Counted from the first letter of the stretch, positions 15,138-23,310 are shown. The stretch: 25,541 bases of DNA from an uncultured Prevotella sp. (GCA_905373605.1 CAJPTO010000017.1:1-25541), one strand, 5' to 3'. Notes: generated by a model not told the origin, from the sequence alone. Numbers and translations: made by a program.

Positions 15138-16408
15138 AACATACATTTTTTGAAGGCCAAGGCCTGGTTGTACACCTCAATATATTGCAGGGCCACGGCC
15201 TGTTGCGAATAGTTGACCGCCACTTTTCGCACAGCCAGTGCCGCCAGTTCTGCATAAGGAGCCTCGCAAAGCACCCAGCGGATGCCCTTTGCAAGGTCTT
15301 CTGCATCGCGATATCGGGCCACATAACCATTCTTTCTGTGGTCAATCTCTTCGGGAATGCCGCCAACGTTAAATCCGATGCACGGCACGCCGCACGCCAT
15401 TGCTTCCATGATGGTGTTGGGAAGGTTTTCTGAAAGCGATGGCAGCACAAAGGCATGCACCGCATTGTAAAGCGAAACCATCGTCTGGGTGTCGCTGATA
15501 TAGTCGATGGGAAAGACAGGGAAGGGCAGCTCTTCCACGGCTTGGTTGGCTTTTCCGCCGAGAACCACCAGTGCGGTGCTTTCTTTCATCTCCGGATATT
15601 GCGCAGCCAGCATGTGACAAGCCTCCAAGAGGTAGGCCAGTCCCTTGTTTTCGTTGGTGGCCCTTTGTGCAGCGAAGAGTATCAGCCGTTTGTCTTTGGG
15701 CAGGTTCAGCAGGTCGGCGGCCAGCGTTTTGTCTTTCGGTGCAAACACACGCGTGTCAATGGGGTTGGGAATGGCAAACACATGTCGGCCTTTCAGCAGC
15801 TGGCTTTGTCTTGCTTGGTCGGCCAACCATCTGCTGCATGCCACGAAATGAATGTCGCTTCGTTCGTAGATGCGCTTCTTTTTGTGCCACACCTTGGTTG
15901 AAAGGTCGTTGTCGCTGCCCCCTCCGGGCAGGTATTTGCATCGTCGGCACAGCTGCTTAAAGTGGTTGCAGCCCAGTGTGAGGTGGCAAATGGCCGTTGC
16001 GGGCCAGATGTCGTGCATGGTCCACACCACGGGTTTTCCGCTGTTGATGATTTTCCTGATGCCATTCAGCGAAAGCATTCCTTGGTTAATCCACGACAAG
16101 TGTATGATGTCGGCCTGCTTAAATTCGGGCAGCGAGGTGATGTCTGTGCCTGTGTTGGCCACGTCTATGGCGAAAAGGTTGCGGCGATTGAAGAGAAGAT
16201 GCCAAAATATCGTCCACCTTTCCCACAAGAAACGCCATCGATGCAGCACGCTCTTGGGTAGCGGAACCACCGTGAGGTTGTCGGTTTGCTTGTCGCGCAC
16301 CAGCATTCGGGCTTGCACGCCGCTGTTGTTCAGTGCGTCAACCAGCCTTTGGGCGGCCACTGCAGCACCGCCTATGCGTTCGCTTGTGTTCACAATCAGT
16401 ATTCGCAT
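15134..16408 (-). CDS. GT4-family glycosyltransferase
   Basis: A 424-aa GT-B enzyme. The N-terminal acceptor domain has MRILIVNTSERIGGAAVAAQ and the mid-region WTMHDIWPATAICHLTLGC with several cysteines. The C-terminal donor domain has the E-x7-E motif in LSENLPNTIMEAMACGVP, followed by GFNVGGIPE. It is similar in plan to glycosyltransferases of exopolysaccharide and O-antigen clusters. It forms a two-gene operon with the GT2 gene, joined by an ATGA overlap. No flippase or polymerase lies in the window, so the pathway is unclear. Unlike the GT4 of the export locus, this one is intact. Confidence 0.9.
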   Translation of the reverse strand: MRILIVNTSERIGGAAVAAQRLVDALNNSGVQARMLVRDKQTDNLTVVPLPKSVLHRWRFLWERWTIFWHLLFNRRNLFAIDVANTGTDITSLPEFKQADIIHLSWINQGMLSLNGIRKIINSGKPVVWTMHDIWPATAICHLTLGCNHFKQLCRRCKYLPGGGSDNDLSTKVWHKKKRIYERSDIHFVACSRWLADQARQSQLLKGRHVFAIPNPIDTRVFAPKDKTLAADLLNLPKDKRLILFAAQRATNENKGLAYLLEACHMLAAQYPEMKESTALVVLGGKANQAVEELPFPVFPIDYISDTQTMVSLYNAVHAFVLPSLSENLPNTIMEAMACGVPCIGFNVGGIPEEIDHRKNGYVARYRDAEDLAKGIRWVLCEAPYAELAALAVRKVAVNYSQQAVALQYIEVYNQALAFKKCML

Positions 16409-16464
16409 CCTATATATATAATGTGTATTTGTATCTGTGAAAGGGTTTCGCTGTGAGCCAGAAA

Positions 16465-16502
16465 GTGCGTGCGCCTGGCATTCTGTGGTGCGTGCGCCTG
16501 GC
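16465..16502. repeat. 15-bp direct repeat
   Basis: GTGCGTGCGCCTGGC occurs at 16465-16479 and again at 16488-16502, upstream of the GT4/GT2 operon. Both copies are exact. The surrounding 16409-16750 holds no gene I can support. Confidence 0.7.
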
Positions 16503-16754
16503 TTTGGCAGTGCAAACTTACTGAATTTTCTGCAATAATCAAAGGCCTAACAGCGGTTGTGTGTGGCATGAAGGCGTGTTTTGGCCCTTGTTCGTGTTGC
16601 GGATGGGTCGGATGCGCTGCATAATGGCCGAAAGTTGCGACAAAACGAAAGCAAAATAGGCGAATTGTAGTCACAAAGCACGCTGTGTTCGGACACACAA
16701 TGTTGATTTATATCAAGAATAACGCCATTTTCTGTCGAAAGTGGGTGCTAAGTA

Positions 16755-16785
16755 TTGTGGGAATGTGAAAGTCGTTGTACCTTTG
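16755..16785 (+). promoter_or_regulatory. promoter in the 16.4-17.2 kb intergenic region
   Basis: TTG (16755-16757), a 20-bp spacer and TACCTTTG (16778-16785) match the Bacteroidetes promoter well. It points right into a region without a substantial gene. Confidence 0.65.
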
Positions 16786-16792
16786 CAATGTC

Positions 16793-16980
16793 AAAAGGTT
16801 AATAGATTGTTTAGGTTAGTAATATTAGATTTAGGTTTTTAGTTATTAGATTAAGGTAGATTGTTAGATTGTTTAACGGATGACAATGGAAACCGTGAGG
16901 CTTTCATTTGTTTCGAAAGATTTTTAGTTAAACATAAATGATGCGCTGCGTCTCGTTGAGAGAAGCAGCGTGTTTTTTTT
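16793..16980 (+). ncRNA. candidate small RNA or short-leader transcript
   Basis: The transcript implied by the promoter at 16755-16785 and the terminator at 16944-16980 would be about 190 nt. Its first half is AT-rich with repeated TTAGATT-like motifs. It also contains a 15-codon frame (16880-16927, MTMETVRLSFVSKDF) that could be a tiny peptide. I do not recognise a known RNA family. The exact 5' end is estimated from the promoter position. Confidence 0.45.
16944..16980 (+). terminator. rho-independent terminator
   Basis: CGCTGC pairs with GCAGCG and TCTC with GAGA, with one mismatch between the stems and a GTTGA loop. The sequence TG and eight T residues follow. It closes the transcript from the promoter at 16755-16785. 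The remainder, 16981-17236, shows no supported gene. Confidence 0.75.
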
Positions 16981-17060
16981 ATTGCCCTATCCCAACCATT
17001 AAAAGCACAACAAGGCATGCAAGCATAGCTGGAAGACAAGCGTGTCGGCACGTGTGCAAA

Positions 17061-17096
17061 ACTTGCTCTCCCCCTAAACACGCCATGCAAACACAC
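17061..17096. repeat. dispersed 37-bp repeat, copy A
   Basis: ACTTGCTCTCCCCCTAAACA and the next 16 bases (through CGCCATGCAAACACAC) match 18255-18292 with a small insertion and few changes. Direct orientation; the pair flanks hicB and the 88-bp repeat. Confidence 0.7.
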
Positions 17097-17236
17097 TTTG
17101 CCGCATTATTTTTCAGTAAAAAAACTTCCTTCTATCATTTTCATTTCGCACACTAATCCTGTTGGCGCGATGTGAAAATCAGATGTTCACTTAAGAAAAC
17201 ATGGCCAAATCAACCCATCAACCACCAACAACAGCA

Positions 17237-17641
17237 TCACCACACACGTGTTTCTGCCATCTTTTGGGCAAGTTGTTTCAGTCCTTTCACAATTAGTTCT
17301 TTGCGTTGCGGGCTAGGTTTCCTTGCTCCCGAGGCATATTGGCGCATAACAGCAGCACTAATGCCAATCTCTCTCGAAACACCAGCCACATTTATGAAGT
17401 CATAATAGTTGAATAGCGACCCAATGTCAAAGCTATACACTATCGTTATGGGAGAAATCGTTATGCCATCTGCCTTAAAGTCGGCAACAACCTCTTTCCA
17501 TCCCTGCAACATGTCGGCAATGGCAGCCCTGGCTGTGCTGCCTTGTCCAAGTATGCCTGCATTAACGCTTGCCACTTTCATGTAGCAAGAAAAGTTGTTC
17601 TCGCCCACTTCACGTTCCACTTTTGCTATCACCTCTTCCAT
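17237..17641 (-). CDS. HicB-like antitoxin with C-terminal DNA-binding domain
   Basis: A 134-aa protein from MEEVIAKVE (17641). Residues 1-50 resemble a HicB partial RNase-H fold (IAKVEREVGENNFSCYMKVA, then GILGQGSTARAAIADMLQGW). The C-terminal part, SFDIGSLFNYYDFINVAGVS followed by a helix-turn-helix (REIGISAAVMRQYASGARKP), matches the longer HicB-type antitoxins common in Bacteroidales. Such proteins neutralise the mRNA-cleaving toxin HicA and repress the operon. A complete hicA is missing where it should lie, just upstream; only a possible remnant (17779-17916) is visible. An upstream in-frame ATG (17695) would add 18 residues without family support. Confidence 0.75.
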   Translation of the reverse strand: MEEVIAKVEREVGENNFSCYMKVASVNAGILGQGSTARAAIADMLQGWKEVVADFKADGITISPITIVYSFDIGSLFNYYDFINVAGVSREIGISAAVMRQYASGARKPSPQRKELIVKGLKQLAQKMAETRVW

Positions 17642-17778
17642 ATCGTGTCTTGTTTTAAAAGTTAGTTGTGTCGTAATCCGGCCAAATCTGCGCAAAGTTC
17701 ACGGCTCATGATAAACAAGCCAAGCCTTTTCCTATTCGCCCAAAAGGTCTGATAGGGTAGTCCTAGCTGTTTTTTCTT

Positions 17779-17916
17779 TTATTTCTTTGCTTCCATGTCG
17801 CGGAACACTTGTTCTAGCCCCTGTTTTGGGGTTAATTCAAATGTCGTGGGATGCCCCATGTCGCTTTAAAAGGCATCCTGCCTTCTTCAAAACCTGATTA
17901 GCTCCGAGTGTTTCAT
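17779..17916 (-). pseudogene. possible remnant of hicA toxin gene
   Basis: Read on the - strand from 17916, one frame gives MKHSELIRF, a stop, RRQDAF, a stop, then MGHPTTFELTPKQGLEQVFR and DMEAKK before TAA. The opening resembles the M-K-x-S-E-L-I-R start of HicA proteins, and the GLEQ...KDM-like end resembles their C-terminus. The fragment is shorter than HicA (about 60 aa) and carries internal stops. Its position directly upstream of the HicB-like gene fits a decayed toxin. The assignment rests on short matches. Confidence 0.35.
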
Positions 17917-18060
17917 GCCGTAAAAGAATTATTTGGCTGCTTATGTTGCAAAGTTAACAAAAATGTCCTATGCTCCCAAATGTTTTGCTAACTATTTTGT
18001 TAGCGAAGCTACACTCATAAACTCGGTTAAACATTGTGTCTTTTCAAAACCCTCCTTACC

Positions 18061-18236
18061 AACGTTTTCGTTAAGCCACATGAGCAATGCCAAGCTTGCT
18101 TGGGCATTGCCATGGCGAGAAAACGCACTTTTCGAGGAACGAGAAAAGAACGTTTTCGTTAAGCCACATGAGCAAAGCCAATCTTGCTTGAGCATTGCCA
18201 TGGCGAGAAAACGCACTTTTCGAGGAACGAGAAAAG
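18061..18236. repeat. 88-bp tandem duplication
   Basis: Two adjacent 88-bp units (18061-18148 and 18149-18236) begin AACGTTTTCGTTAAGCCACA and differ at only a few positions. Each includes a hairpin-forming segment (CTTTTC, 9-nt loop, GAAAAG); the first also has a near-perfect inverted repeat CAATGCCAAGC / GCTTGGGCATTG, which is degraded in the second. No gene is supported across 17917-18447. Confidence 0.9.
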
Positions 18237-18254
18237 AACAAAACAACAACACCA

Positions 18255-18292
18255 ACTTGCTCTCCGCCCCCTAACCACGCCATGCAAACACG
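18255..18292. repeat. dispersed 37-bp repeat, copy B
   Basis: Second copy of the element at 17061-17096, in the same orientation. It includes CCCCCTAACCACGCCATGCA and follows the 88-bp tandem repeat by 18 nt. Confidence 0.7.
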
Positions 18293-18355
18293 CAATTGCG
18301 CAGCTGCCACTGGCATTATCCCACTGAAAACCACAGCATTTTAAAATAATAATCG

Positions 18356-18363
18356 TAATTTTG
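18356..18363 (+). promoter_or_regulatory. candidate -7 box for the PCMD operon
   Basis: TAATTTTG matches TAnnTTTG exactly. A start of transcription about 10 nt downstream would leave a leader of roughly 75 nt before the ATG at 18448, and would exclude the earlier in-frame ATG at 18361. No clear TTTG lies at -33. Confidence 0.45.
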
Positions 18364-18447
18364 CAGAACGTTTTGCCGCGTGGCAGACGCAATGGGCGGG
18401 GCCACATGTTGGCACGAGCCGCCAAACAAAATCTAAAACCCCAGTTT

Positions 18448-19545
18448 ATGACTTTCGTTAAAACCCTCAAAGCCTTTGTCGCAGCCCTCGCGTTGGCTAC
18501 GATTTCCACGGCTTGCATACGCGAAGAAGCCCTCAACACCGAGGCAGACATCACCGCCTTTCAACTTGATGGCAACCTGCTTTTGCGCGAACCGGTGATA
18601 ACCAACGATGAAGTGCGCCTGTACATCAACGGGTGGGAAGACCGCAGCAAGCTGTCGCCACGCTTTGAACTTACGCCTGGCGCAACCATTTCGCCCGAAA
18701 GCGGCACGCAAAGAGATTTCACCACACCGCAACAGTATACCGTTACGTCGCAAGACGGCCAGTGGAAAAAGACATATACCGTGCGCTTCGTAACGGAATT
18801 GCTCACCGAGTTTCACTTCGAAAACGTGGATTACTACACAGATAAGGGCGTAAACAAGTATGAGAAACTTTACGAACTTTCGCCCGATGGCACACGTACC
18901 GACTGGAACAGCGGGAATGCCGGCTTCAGTATTGGCAATGGCGACAAGGGTCCCAAAGACTATCCCACCATGCAAGACGACAACGGCTATAGAGGTAAGT
19001 GCGCCAAGCTGGTGACACGCGCCGTGGGTCCATTCGGTGATACCTTTAAAGCCCCCATTGCAGCAGGTAATCTCTTCATTGGCAACTTCGTTATCAACCT
19101 CGGCAACATGGCCAAAAGCACCCGTTTCGGCCTGCCTTACACGGGTAAGCCTGCCGCCATTGTGGGCTATTACAAGTATAAGGCTGGCGAGGTGTTTACC
19201 GATAGAGATAAAAAAGTGATTGAAAACGAACGTGACACCTTCGACATCTACGCCGTGATGTACGAAAGCACTAGCGAAGTGCCCTATCTCGACGGAACCA
19301 ACATCAAGACACACCCAAACATTGTGTTGCTCGCACAGATTAAAGACCGCAAGGAAACCAACGAATGGACACGCTTCGTCATCCCCTTCGAGAGCGTTAA
19401 CGGCCGAACACTCGACCCCGAAAAGCTTGCACAAGGTAAGTACAACCTGGCCATTGTGATGTCTTCCAGCCAGGGAGGCGCCTTTTTCCGCGGTGCTGTC
19501 GGCAGCACATTGTGGGTAGACGAGATGCAATTGTTTCACGAATAA
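18448..19545 (+). CDS. PCMD-domain lipoprotein
   Basis: A 365-aa lipoprotein. The signal MTFVKTLKAFVAALALATIS ends in a lipobox STAC with the lipidated Cys at residue 23. Residues 40-115 look like an Ig-like module (FQLDGNLLL to VTSQDGQWKKTYTVRFV). The remainder starting LTEFHFENVDYY fits the PCMD fold (putative carbohydrate-metabolism domain) of Bacteroidales surface lipoproteins, ending in SSSQGGAFFRGAVGSTLWVDE. These proteins are thought to bind glycans or assist capture at the outer membrane; the function is not established. The start at 18448 gives the signal peptide directly. It is followed after 9 nt by an outer-membrane barrel gene, a common pairing. Confidence 0.85.
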   Translation: MTFVKTLKAFVAALALATISTACIREEALNTEADITAFQLDGNLLLREPVITNDEVRLYINGWEDRSKLSPRFELTPGATISPESGTQRDFTTPQQYTVTSQDGQWKKTYTVRFVTELLTEFHFENVDYYTDKGVNKYEKLYELSPDGTRTDWNSGNAGFSIGNGDKGPKDYPTMQDDNGYRGKCAKLVTRAVGPFGDTFKAPIAAGNLFIGNFVINLGNMAKSTRFGLPYTGKPAAIVGYYKYKAGEVFTDRDKKVIENERDTFDIYAVMYESTSEVPYLDGTNIKTHPNIVLLAQIKDRKETNEWTRFVIPFESVNGRTLDPEKLAQGKYNLAIVMSSSQGGAFFRGAVGSTLWVDEMQLFHE

Positions 19546-19554
19546 AGCTTAACG

Positions 19555-20340
19555 ATGACAAAGATACACACTTTTTTGGCCCTTGCCCTCGCCCTTTTTG
19601 CCCCCACGGCAACGGCCTTTGCACAAAACGAACGCAACGAGAGCCTGATACAATCGGAGAAAAACGGATGGGAATACGAGGTGCGCGCTGGCGTGAACAT
19701 CGGCGGTGCAAGCCCTATGCCCTTGCCAAAGGAGATAAGGAAGATTAACCGCTACAGCCCAAAGCTTAACGGAAGCATCGCAGGAATGATGACCAAGTGG
19801 CTGGATTGCAACCGAAACATCGGCATTACTGCCGGGCTTAGGCTGGAAGAGAAAGGCATGGAAACGGGCGCAACCGTTAAAAACTATGGCATGGAGATTA
19901 TAGACGGCGGCCAACGTGTGGCTGGTAACTGGACGGGCGACGTGAACACGGTGTACAAAAGCTCGTTCTTAACCATGCCCGTGCAAGGGGCTTACCGCCT
20001 TGGCGACAGCTGGAAGGTGCGCGCAGGCCTTTATGTATCGTACCGAATGGACGGCGAATTTTCGGGATTTGTCAGCGAGGGCTACCTCCGCAGTGGGTCG
20101 CCAGTAGGCGAAAAGGTGGTTTTCACCGACGGACAAACGGCCGTTTACGACTTCTCCAGCAATCTTCGCCATTGGCTTTGGGGCATGCAGTTGGGCGGTT
20201 CGTGGCGCGCTTTCAAGCATTTCACGGTAAACGCCGACCTCACCTACGGCTTCAACAACATCTTCAAGGCCGATTTCCACACCATAACCTTCGCCATGCA
20301 CCCCATTTACCTCAATGTGGGCTTCGGTTATATTTTCTAA
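19555..20340 (+). CDS. PorT-like outer-membrane beta-barrel protein
   Basis: A 261-aa protein with signal peptide MTKIHTFLALALALFAPTAT ending before AFAQ. It then has alternating hydrophobic and polar strands (VRAGVNIGG, GITAGLRLEEKGMET, KVRAGLYVSYRM, WGMQLGGSWRAF, VNADLTYGF) and a terminal aromatic strand LNVGFGYIF. This is the layout of the outer-membrane beta-barrel family related to PorT (OMP_b-brl_2). It probably partners the preceding PCMD lipoprotein in the outer membrane. Its exact role is unknown. The third gene of the cluster starts 12 nt downstream. Confidence 0.85.
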   Translation: MTKIHTFLALALALFAPTATAFAQNERNESLIQSEKNGWEYEVRAGVNIGGASPMPLPKEIRKINRYSPKLNGSIAGMMTKWLDCNRNIGITAGLRLEEKGMETGATVKNYGMEIIDGGQRVAGNWTGDVNTVYKSSFLTMPVQGAYRLGDSWKVRAGLYVSYRMDGEFSGFVSEGYLRSGSPVGEKVVFTDGQTAVYDFSSNLRHWLWGMQLGGSWRAFKHFTVNADLTYGFNNIFKADFHTITFAMHPIYLNVGFGYIF

Positions 20341-20352
20341 GGCTGTTAACGT

Positions 20353-21312
20353 ATGGAAGAAAACAGGCGTACAACCATCGACTTGTCTGCAAACCGCATC
20401 GCCATCAACGGCGTTTCCTTAACCTTCCCACTGTCGTTGCAAGATGTTGAGCGCGTTTTGGGCGAGCCCGACAAAACCACACGCTGTCCAGACGGAAACA
20501 TAAAATACGTGTTTTCTGCCCTAGGCACTGTGTTTGAGGCGAGCGCAGGCATCGAAAACTACCTGAAAAGCCGCCGCGTTTATATCTCACCCCTACACAA
20601 CATCATGGGCCTTAGCCTTTATTTCGGCCGCGATGTTGAGCCAATGACGCACGAAACGCCGGCCGAACTGCCCGAAACGCCGTGCGAGGCCGTGGTGACA
20701 TGCGATGGAAGCCTGCCCGATTTCTACTTTGACCGCGCCCGTGCCGCCGATTTCGCGCTTATCTATTGGACTCCCTATGGCACTAACGCGCGTGGCACAT
20801 TCGAAGAGATGCAATATCCGCTCACAATATCCTATTCGCCCGAGCGCGAACGTGAGCCAGCCAGTTACAAAATTAAGAAGTGCAAGGAGGAAACATTGCA
20901 CTTTGACAACCTCAACTTTAAGTTGGCCATCATCCAAGTGCTGATGTACGACCAGGAAACGTTGCAACCCTACTTTGACATCTACGACTTTGCCGACCAA
21001 TATCAAGGCAAGGAGATAGATACCGAAAGCACCGAAAACATCAAACCTGCCCTCAACTTCTTTAACCGCCTGCCCATTCCCGCACGACTTGCAACACAGG
21101 TGGAGGAGATTTACATGGACGGCGGAAACGACATCTACATGAACATCGCCCCACAGTGGGATGGAGAGGACGGACGCTTCAGCCTTAATGAGATAAGTGT
21201 TGCAGAACTGGCGCAATTCCCCAACCTTAAGCGCGCCACCCTGTTGAGCGACAACTACGATGAGGTGAAAAAGGTGTTCGAAAAGGTGGGTGTTGAAGTG
21301 GAGCTGCTTTGA
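20353..21312 (+). CDS. DUF6892-like protein of unknown function
   Basis: A 319-aa protein with no signal peptide or membrane segment, so probably cytosolic. The N-terminal part (about residues 1-100; INGVSLTFPLSLQDVERVLG) resembles a DUF7738-type module. The C-terminal half (LNFKLAIIQVLMYDQETLQP, DIYDFADQYQGKEID, YMDGGNDIYMNIAPQWDGED) matches, from memory, DUF6892 proteins; a profile search would confirm it. It follows two envelope genes closely and is probably co-transcribed with them, though a cytosolic product is an odd partner. No catalytic motif is evident. Confidence 0.7.
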   Translation: MEENRRTTIDLSANRIAINGVSLTFPLSLQDVERVLGEPDKTTRCPDGNIKYVFSALGTVFEASAGIENYLKSRRVYISPLHNIMGLSLYFGRDVEPMTHETPAELPETPCEAVVTCDGSLPDFYFDRARAADFALIYWTPYGTNARGTFEEMQYPLTISYSPEREREPASYKIKKCKEETLHFDNLNFKLAIIQVLMYDQETLQPYFDIYDFADQYQGKEIDTESTENIKPALNFFNRLPIPARLATQVEEIYMDGGNDIYMNIAPQWDGEDGRFSLNEISVAELAQFPNLKRATLLSDNYDEVKKVFEKVGVEVELL

Positions 21313-21404
21313 CAAAGCCACAAAACAAAGCAGGCAGCACAGGCCAAACGTCCTTTGGCTGTGCTCTTGCCACTGCACATCAATCAATATTTTCGCCCAA
21401 CTTA

Positions 21405-21436
21405 TTTGCTTCTCTCGAAAATTTTTAGGACCTTTG
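21405..21436 (+). promoter_or_regulatory. candidate promoter of the alpha/beta-hydrolase gene
   Basis: TTTG (21405-21408), a 20-bp spacer and GACCTTTG (21429-21436, one mismatch to TAnnTTTG) form a near-consensus promoter. Transcription from it would give a leader of about 210 nt containing the palindromes at 21500-21547. Confidence 0.55.
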
Positions 21437-21499
21437 CAGGCAAGTTGTGCAAAGCAATGATAGCAATACCTAATGAAAACGATAAACTTCGTTTGTTGA

Positions 21500-21547
21500 T
21501 TGACAAGTTAACGCGTTGACTGGTTAACCAGTTATTTGTCTTGTCAA
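21500..21547. promoter_or_regulatory. nested palindromes in the hydrolase leader
   Basis: TTGACAAG (21500-21507) and CTTGTCAA (21540-21547) enclose the perfect 14-bp palindrome ACTGGTTAACCAGT (21519-21532), and GTTAAC also appears at 21507-21512. It could be an operator for a dimeric regulator or an RNA structure. There is no T-run, so it is not a terminator. Confidence 0.55.
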
Positions 21548-21656
21548 AAACTTTCAATTTGCTCAAATCGTGCTTACTACAAACTTATTATGTACAGATG
21601 TTCCATCCACAAAACAAACAAGAAAAATAGAAATAATCAATTACACCTAATTTACA

Positions 21657-23087
21657 ATGAGTAAGATTTACGTAAACCATCTTTCGCGGCACGTTTGCTT
21701 GGCCTTGGCGTTTGTTTTCAGCGTCTCGGTTGCGGCGCAGCGCGACTTTTCAACCATTCGCACGGGTGTTAACGCCGCCGATGCGAAGATTATCGAACAA
21801 GGCGTTAAGAAACAACCCCTCAACAGCAACTCGGCCGCAACACGCGCCAACAGTTTCGATGACGACAACGAGGACCACGGCTCCAGTTTTTGGGGATACG
21901 AGTACTATCGCTACACTTATCCCAGCGTTAATGCCAAAGGCGAACCCGTTACGCTCACTGCCTTGGCCGCCTTGCCCACAAACTACAGCCGCTTGGTGAA
22001 CAACATCATCCTGGGTTGCCACGTAACGATAACCGATAACGCCAGCACACCCTCGCAATACATCAAGGAGGGCAGCTTTAAGAGCGATGTGGGTATGCTC
22101 ACCATGCACGCACAAACCAAGGATGCTTCGAACTTGGCCTATACTTGCATGGTGATTTTGCCCGACTATCAGGGATATGGCAACACCCGAAACGAGGCAC
22201 ACCCTTACTTGGCACAGGAAATAACGGCCAGGCAAAGCGTAGACGCACTGCGATATGGCATCGAATTGTATAAGACGAGCAAGAAAAACCGCGCTAAGCT
22301 AAGGGCTGGCTGGAAAACAATCTGCGTGGGATACTCGCAAGGCGGCTCGGTGGCTATGGCTTGCCAACGATTTATGGAAACAAACTTCCTTGATGGCGAC
22401 CTACAGCTTGGTGGTTCGGTGTGCGGAGATGGTCCTTACGACCCCATTGCCACGCTTCGCACTTACATTGCCGACGACAAGGTGTACATGCCTGTGGCAT
22501 TGCCGCTCATCATCAAAGGCATGCTCGACTATAACCCCTACATGCGACGCCATTCGCTGAGCGACTATTTCAATGAACGCTTCCTTAACACGGGCATCAT
22601 CGACTGGATTGAGAAGAAAGAAATAGGAACAGGCAAGATACAAGAGAAATTGAAGGCGATATACAAGTTTGGGAAAGACGCTAAGGGCGAATACATCAAG
22701 GTGTCGGAGATTTTCCAACCAGACGCTTTCGCCTTTATGGTGAAGAAAATGAAAGGCGAACCAACCGAGAAAAACCCCAAATTCAACGACCTCTACACGG
22801 CTCTAACCGTGAACAACCTCACTGAAGGCTGGAAACCAAAGCACCCCATCTACCTCTTTCATTCGAAAGTAGACGAGGTGGTGCCGCTGAGCAATGCCGA
22901 AAGTGCTTACCAGAAGATGCGCACAGACGACAATCCCGACATCATCAAATACACTTACCTGAACAAAGGCGCGCATGTGGACAACGGCACTTCGTTCTAT
23001 TTCTCCTTTTGGGGGGCGAGTTACGAGGAAAAGGGTGTCAATGCCATTGCCGGAGGGGCAGAAACTTGGAAGAAATTTAAGCCTTGA
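21657..23087 (+). CDS. secreted alpha/beta hydrolase
   Basis: A 476-aa exported hydrolase. The signal peptide runs to about residue 27 (VFSVSVAAQ). The fold shows an oxyanion-loop region PDYQGYG, the nucleophile elbow GYSQGG with Ser227, an acid Asp406 in HSKVDEVVP and His440 in GAHVDNG, giving a complete triad. The size and the lid region between Ser and Asp resemble secretory lipases or related esterases of Bacteroidales; substrate unknown. It stands alone, 344 bp after the DUF6892-like gene, with its own candidate promoter. Confidence 0.88.
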   Translation: MSKIYVNHLSRHVCLALAFVFSVSVAAQRDFSTIRTGVNAADAKIIEQGVKKQPLNSNSAATRANSFDDDNEDHGSSFWGYEYYRYTYPSVNAKGEPVTLTALAALPTNYSRLVNNIILGCHVTITDNASTPSQYIKEGSFKSDVGMLTMHAQTKDASNLAYTCMVILPDYQGYGNTRNEAHPYLAQEITARQSVDALRYGIELYKTSKKNRAKLRAGWKTICVGYSQGGSVAMACQRFMETNFLDGDLQLGGSVCGDGPYDPIATLRTYIADDKVYMPVALPLIIKGMLDYNPYMRRHSLSDYFNERFLNTGIIDWIEKKEIGTGKIQEKLKAIYKFGKDAKGEYIKVSEIFQPDAFAFMVKKMKGEPTEKNPKFNDLYTALTVNNLTEGWKPKHPIYLFHSKVDEVVPLSNAESAYQKMRTDDNPDIIKYTYLNKGAHVDNGTSFYFSFWGASYEEKGVNAIAGGAETWKKFKP

Positions 23088-23204
23088 CGGCGACAGAGAA
23101 TGTGCATTTATAGTCAAAAAAGATTTGCTTTTGGAGAATGACAGCCGTTGAACGGCTATGCCTTTGCGCCCATCTAGAGGTGCCAACATTGGCTGATACC
23201 CACA

Positions 23205-23310
23205 CTACAAGCACTTTGTAGCCGCACTACAAGGGCTTTGTAGCCGCACTACAAGCCTCTTGTAGCGTCACTACAAGAGCCTTGTAGCATCAGTACAAGG
23301 GGCTTTGTAC
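23205..23310. repeat. array of five palindromes with 22-bp period
   Basis: Units start at 23205, 23227, 23249, 23271 and 23293. The first four have the form CTACAAG-NNN-C/TTTGTAG (17 nt) and are separated by 5-nt spacers. The fifth is GTACAAG-GGGC-TTTGTAC, where both ends changed together. The array lies in the 311-bp gap before the LRR protein gene and ends 88 bp before its ATG; the rest of that gap shows no other feature. A binding-site array for a dimeric regulator on one DNA face, or a row of RNA hairpins, would fit. Confidence 0.85.

Noticed and set aside
16938..17156. 72-codon + strand frame starting MMRCVSLREAACFF
   Set aside because: It runs through the terminator hairpin and its T-run and has no protein-like character beyond the first residues.
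18433..19539. 368-codon - strand frame
   Set aside because: It is antisense to the PCMD lipoprotein, whose signal peptide, lipobox and domain are clear; the reverse frame has no domain.
20593..21387. 264-codon - strand frame
   Set aside because: It is antisense to the DUF6892-like gene, and its composition mirrors that gene.
23205..23310. CRISPR array
   Set aside because: Units are 17-18 nt palindromes with 5-nt spacers, far too short for repeats and spacers, and no cas genes are present.
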